From: Liolophura sinensis
Lineage: Eukaryota > Mollusca > Polyplacophora > Chitonida > Chitonidae
Length of the DNA stretch: 64,000 nt
Assembly: GCF_032854445.1 (NCBI RefSeq)
Contig: NC_088302.1
Coordinates: 18,283,338-18,347,337, forward strand
Reading direction: 5' to 3'
Every line of letters starts with the position of its first letter. Positions within the stretch are counted from its first letter, which is position 1. Positions 60,540 to 64,000 of the stretch are shown here, one piece after another. The notes under the pieces are model-generated. The model was not told where the DNA came from. It made no database searches and saw only the letters and a program-made list of their open reading frames with translations. The position numbers and the translations under genes were made by a program.

Positions 60540-62957
60540 ACAAGCTATGTACAAGTTGAGGCCATGAGCTCCATAAAACCAGCCTGTATCAGCCATATAC
60601 AAGGGGTGAGGTCATGAGCTCATAAAACCAGCCTGTATCAGTGTGTTCACTATATACAAGGTGAGGCCATGGGCTAATAAAATCAGCCTGTATCACCCAT
60701 ACACAAAGGGGTGAGGTCATGAGCTCATCAAAACCAGCCAGTATCAGCCAGACACAAGGCTTGAGAGCCATGAGCTCCATAAAACCAGCCTGTATCAGCC
60801 ATATACAAGGGGTGAGGTCATGAGCTCATAAAACCAGCCTGTATCAGTGTGTTCACTATATACAAGGTGAGGCCATGGGCTAATAAAATCAGACTGTATC
60901 ACCCATACACAAAGGGGTGAGGTCATGAGCTCATCAAAACCAGCCAGTATCAGCCAGACACAAGGCTTGAGAGCCATGAGATCATAAAACCAGCCTGTAT
61001 CAGCCATATACAAGGGGTGAGGTCATGAGCTCATAAAACCAGCCTGTATCAGTGTGTTCACTATATACAAGGTGAGGCCATGGGCCAATAAAATCAGCCT
61101 GTATCACCCATACACAAAGGAGTGAGGTCATGAGCTCATCAAAACCAGCCAGCATCAGCCAGACACAAGGCTTGAGGGCCGTGAGATCATAAAACCAGCC
61201 TGTGTCTGCTATATACAAGGTGAGGCCAAGAGCTCATAAACCCAGCCTGTATCAGCCAGACACAAGGGTTGGGGGCCATGAGCTCACAAAATCAGCTTGT
61301 ATCATCCAGACTCAAGGTTTGGGGCAATGAGCTCATAAAACCAGCCTGTATCAGCTATATACAAAGTGAGACCATGAGCTCATTAAATTAGCCTGTTTCA
61401 GCCAGACACAAGGGTTGGGGCTATGAGTTCACAAAACCAGCCTCTATCAGCCGGTCACAAGGGTTGGAACTATGAGATCATAAAACCAGCCTGTATCAGC
61501 CATACATGAGGGGGCTATGAGCTCATAAAACCAGCCTGTATCAGCTATATACAAAGTGAAGCCATGAGCTCATAAAATTAGATCATAAAACCAGCCTGTA
61601 TCAGCCAGATACAAAAGTTGAGGCCATGAGATCATAAAACCAGCCTGTATCAGCCAGATACAAAAGTTGAGGCCATGAGATCATAAAACCAGCCTGTATC
61701 AGCCACATATAAGGGGTGAGGTCTTGAGATCATAAAACCAGCCTGTATCAGCCAGACACAAGGGTTGGGGCTATGAGCTCACAAAACCAGCCTGTATCAG
61801 CCATACATGAGGGGGCTATGAGCTCACAAAACCAGCCTGTATCAGCTATATACAAAGTGAGGCCATGAGCTCATAAAATTAGATCATAAAACCAGCCTGT
61901 ATCAGCCAGATACAAAAATTGAGGCCATGAGATCATAAAACCAGCCTGTATCAGCCAGACACAAGGGTCAGGTTTATGAGCTCATAAAACCTGCCTGTAT
62001 CAGCTATATACAAAGTGAGGCCATGAGCTCATAAAATTAGATCACAAAACCAGCCTGTATCAGCCATATATAAGGGGTGAGGCCATGATATCATAAAACC
62101 AGCTTGTATCAGCCAGACACGAGGGTAGAGGCCATGAGATCATAAAACCAGCTTGTATCAGCCAGACACAAAAGCTGAGGCCATGATATCATAAAACCAG
62201 CCTGTATCAGCCAGATACAAAGGTTGAGGCCATGAGATCATAAAACCAGCCTGTATCAGCCATATATAAGGGGTGAGGTCATGAGCTCACAAAACCAGCC
62301 TGTATCAGCCAGACACAAGGGTTGGGGCTATGAGATCATAAAACCAGCCTGTATCAGCCATACATGAGGGGGCTATGAGCTCATAAAACCAGCCTGTATC
62401 AGCTATATACAAAGTGAAGCCATGAGCTCATAAAATTAGATCATAAAACCAGCCTGTATCAGCCAGATACAAAAGTTGAGGCCATGAGATCATAAAACCA
62501 GCCTGTATCAGCCAGATACAAAAGTTGAGGCCATGAGATCATAAAACCGGACTGTATCAGCCACATATAAGGGGTGAGGTCTTGAGCTCACAAAACCAGC
62601 CTGTATCAGCCATACATAAGGGGGCTATGAGCTCACAAAACCAGCCTGTATCAGCTATATACAACGTGAGGCCATGAGCTCATAAAATTAGATCATAAAA
62701 CCAGCCTGTATCAGACATATATAAGGGGTGAGGCCATGAGCTCACAAAACCAGCCTGTATCAGCCAGATACAAAAATTGAGGCCATGAGATCATAAAACC
62801 AGCCTGTATCAGCCAGACACAAGGGTTGGGGCTATGAGATCATAAAACCAGCCTCTATCAGCCAGACATGAGGGTAGAGGCCATGAGATCATAAAACCAG
62901 TCTGTATCAGCCAGACACAAGGGTTGAGGCCATGAGATCATAAAACCAGCCTGTATG
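60540..62957. repeat. 49-bp minisatellite, about 49 units, with nested higher-order repeats
   Basis: The unit is roughly AAAACCAGCCTGTATCAGCC, then AGACACAAGGGTTGAGG, then CCATGAGATCAT. Many units have ATGAGCTCAT, a perfect 10-bp palindrome. In the left part four units form a 205-206-bp block (TGAG at 60565, 60771, 60977 and 61182). In the right part a long block starting CATGAGGGGGCTATGAGCTC recurs about 858 bp apart (near 61506 and 62364). Minus-strand frames of 63-72 codons repeat at the 206-bp period and are repeat translations. Confidence 0.95.
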
Positions 62958-63894
62958 TACAGTATGTACCACTAATAGCCGAGATAACATAAAGTAACAA
63001 TAAGGTTGTTTGATAAAGAGAAAAAATTTTACCTACCATTAAGTTAACCTGTTCAGAATCAGCCCATATGAATTTATATACACCATTTTTACATACGGTC
63101 TAAGAGGCCGGCATGATCACATCATGATTCCCTCAGCGGAATGTGCTAATGGACTTTTTTGAAATATCCCCCCCCCCCCCCCCAAAAGTAAGAACTATCA
63201 ATTCCGCTGGCCTTGCTAACGTGACAGACTGAAAGAAATTAAGGACAAGCAGGGTAAGGCATGCATGCTATATGTATATGCACTACAGAAAGAATATATC
63301 TACCCTGCTGAAGATACAGTACTACATATAATACCTGTCCGTCATGACGATCTTTGATCAGACATGGTGAACTAAGCCAAACGCCTTCAGGGAATGAGCA
63401 GCAAATACGATCAACTTGGCAAACAATGTCAGTTGGAATTTGGGAACAGAGGAATTCAAACCAAGAGTTAGTCTGACCCAGACTAAACAATCACAGACCC
63501 ACCATCTGGAAATTGGCAAGAGCCCCGAAGGGTAAATCATAAAGCAAATCTCCTAGACCATGGTATTCAACATGATTATATTGTTATGGATATGTAAGCC
63601 TTTTGAAGTACACTTAAGGAATGAAATAACTTTTGTTGAAAGTTAGAAAAAGTTTCTGACAAGAGATAAAACAATTTACAGATGGCCACATTACAGGGTT
63701 TTTTTCCCCATATTTTGAATCAATTCCAAGGCAAACTATCCAATACCTTGCTACATTTGCACACATGACTGTTATACACATACGACATATAAAATCATGC
63801 AAAAAAACCTTATTCCACTGAACATTCCCACAAATACATAAGATATTTTACAGAATTTCTAAATCTGTTCAAAAAAATTCTATAACTACATTTA
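62958..63894. other. Unique non-coding DNA
   Basis: A C-run of about 14 lies at 63170-63183. No gene was recognised; overlapping minus-strand frames of 60-83 codons have no known domain. Confidence 0.45.
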
Positions 63895-64000
63895 TAATGA
63901 CTACATCGTACTCAATAATCTTAACATATACAATGGCATTCAGTCTTATCGATGGAGGAAACCTGAGTTCCTGTGTAAACCACAAACCTCTGACAAGTTA
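63895..64000. mobile_element. Possible dispersed repeat cut by the window edge
   Basis: TACATCGTACTCAATAATCT, GATGGAGGAAACCTGAGTTC and TGTAAACCACAAACCTCTGA resemble a repeat motif with a GGAGGAAACC core that I associate with molluscan genomes. The copy runs off the end, so this is weak. Confidence 0.35.

Noticed and set aside
60589-61218. Three similar minus-strand frames of 63-72 codons as a small gene family
   Set aside because: They are translations of the 206-bp higher-order minisatellite.

Overview
The window looks like 64 kb of non-coding DNA from a marine lophotrochozoan animal, probably a mollusc or brachiopod. The basis is AT-rich composition, no dense coding, tRNA-derived SINEs with a body and ATTT-type tail that I associate with lophotrochozoan genomes, a Ty1/copia remnant, a hAT transposon and many minisatellites. 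The phylum call is an inference, not a database result. I found no host protein-coding gene, rRNA or tRNA gene. The window is best read as an intergenic desert or a very large intron; exons too short to recognise by eye cannot be excluded.

Layout. 0-20 kb: an 81-bp tandem array at the left edge, a 2.5-kb array of 32-bp units (2.75-5.25 kb), smaller arrays of 56 bp (12.7-13.2 kb) and 120 bp (14.56-15.03 kb), several SINEs and MITEs, and a 1.1-kb array of 19-bp units (17.7-18.8 kb). 20-31 kb: mostly single-copy DNA with blocks of higher complexity and GC that look like candidate regulatory DNA, plus a foldback element with TTAA flanks (29.2-29.8 kb). 31-39 kb: dense in mobile elements (SINEs, three copies of a second dispersed family, MITEs, a 33-bp array). 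39-50 kb: mostly unique, with an array of about 48 bp (42.5-43.6 kb). 50.7-55.0 kb: a decayed Ty1/copia element in the order gag-protease-integrase-RT-RNase H, with a 463-bp MITE inside it. 57.0-60.4 kb: a solo LTR split by an almost complete hAT transposon whose transposase is on the minus strand. 60.5-62.95 kb: a 49-bp minisatellite with clear higher-order structure.

Nothing here forms a pathway or operon. The only protein-coding capacity belongs to mobile elements, and both main elements are disabled by frameshifts or stops. The most notable structures are the nested hAT-in-LTR insertion with readable target duplications, the TTAA-flanked foldback/MITE group, the higher-order minisatellites (one carrying a heat-shock-element-like dyad in most units), and the candidate regulatory blocks.
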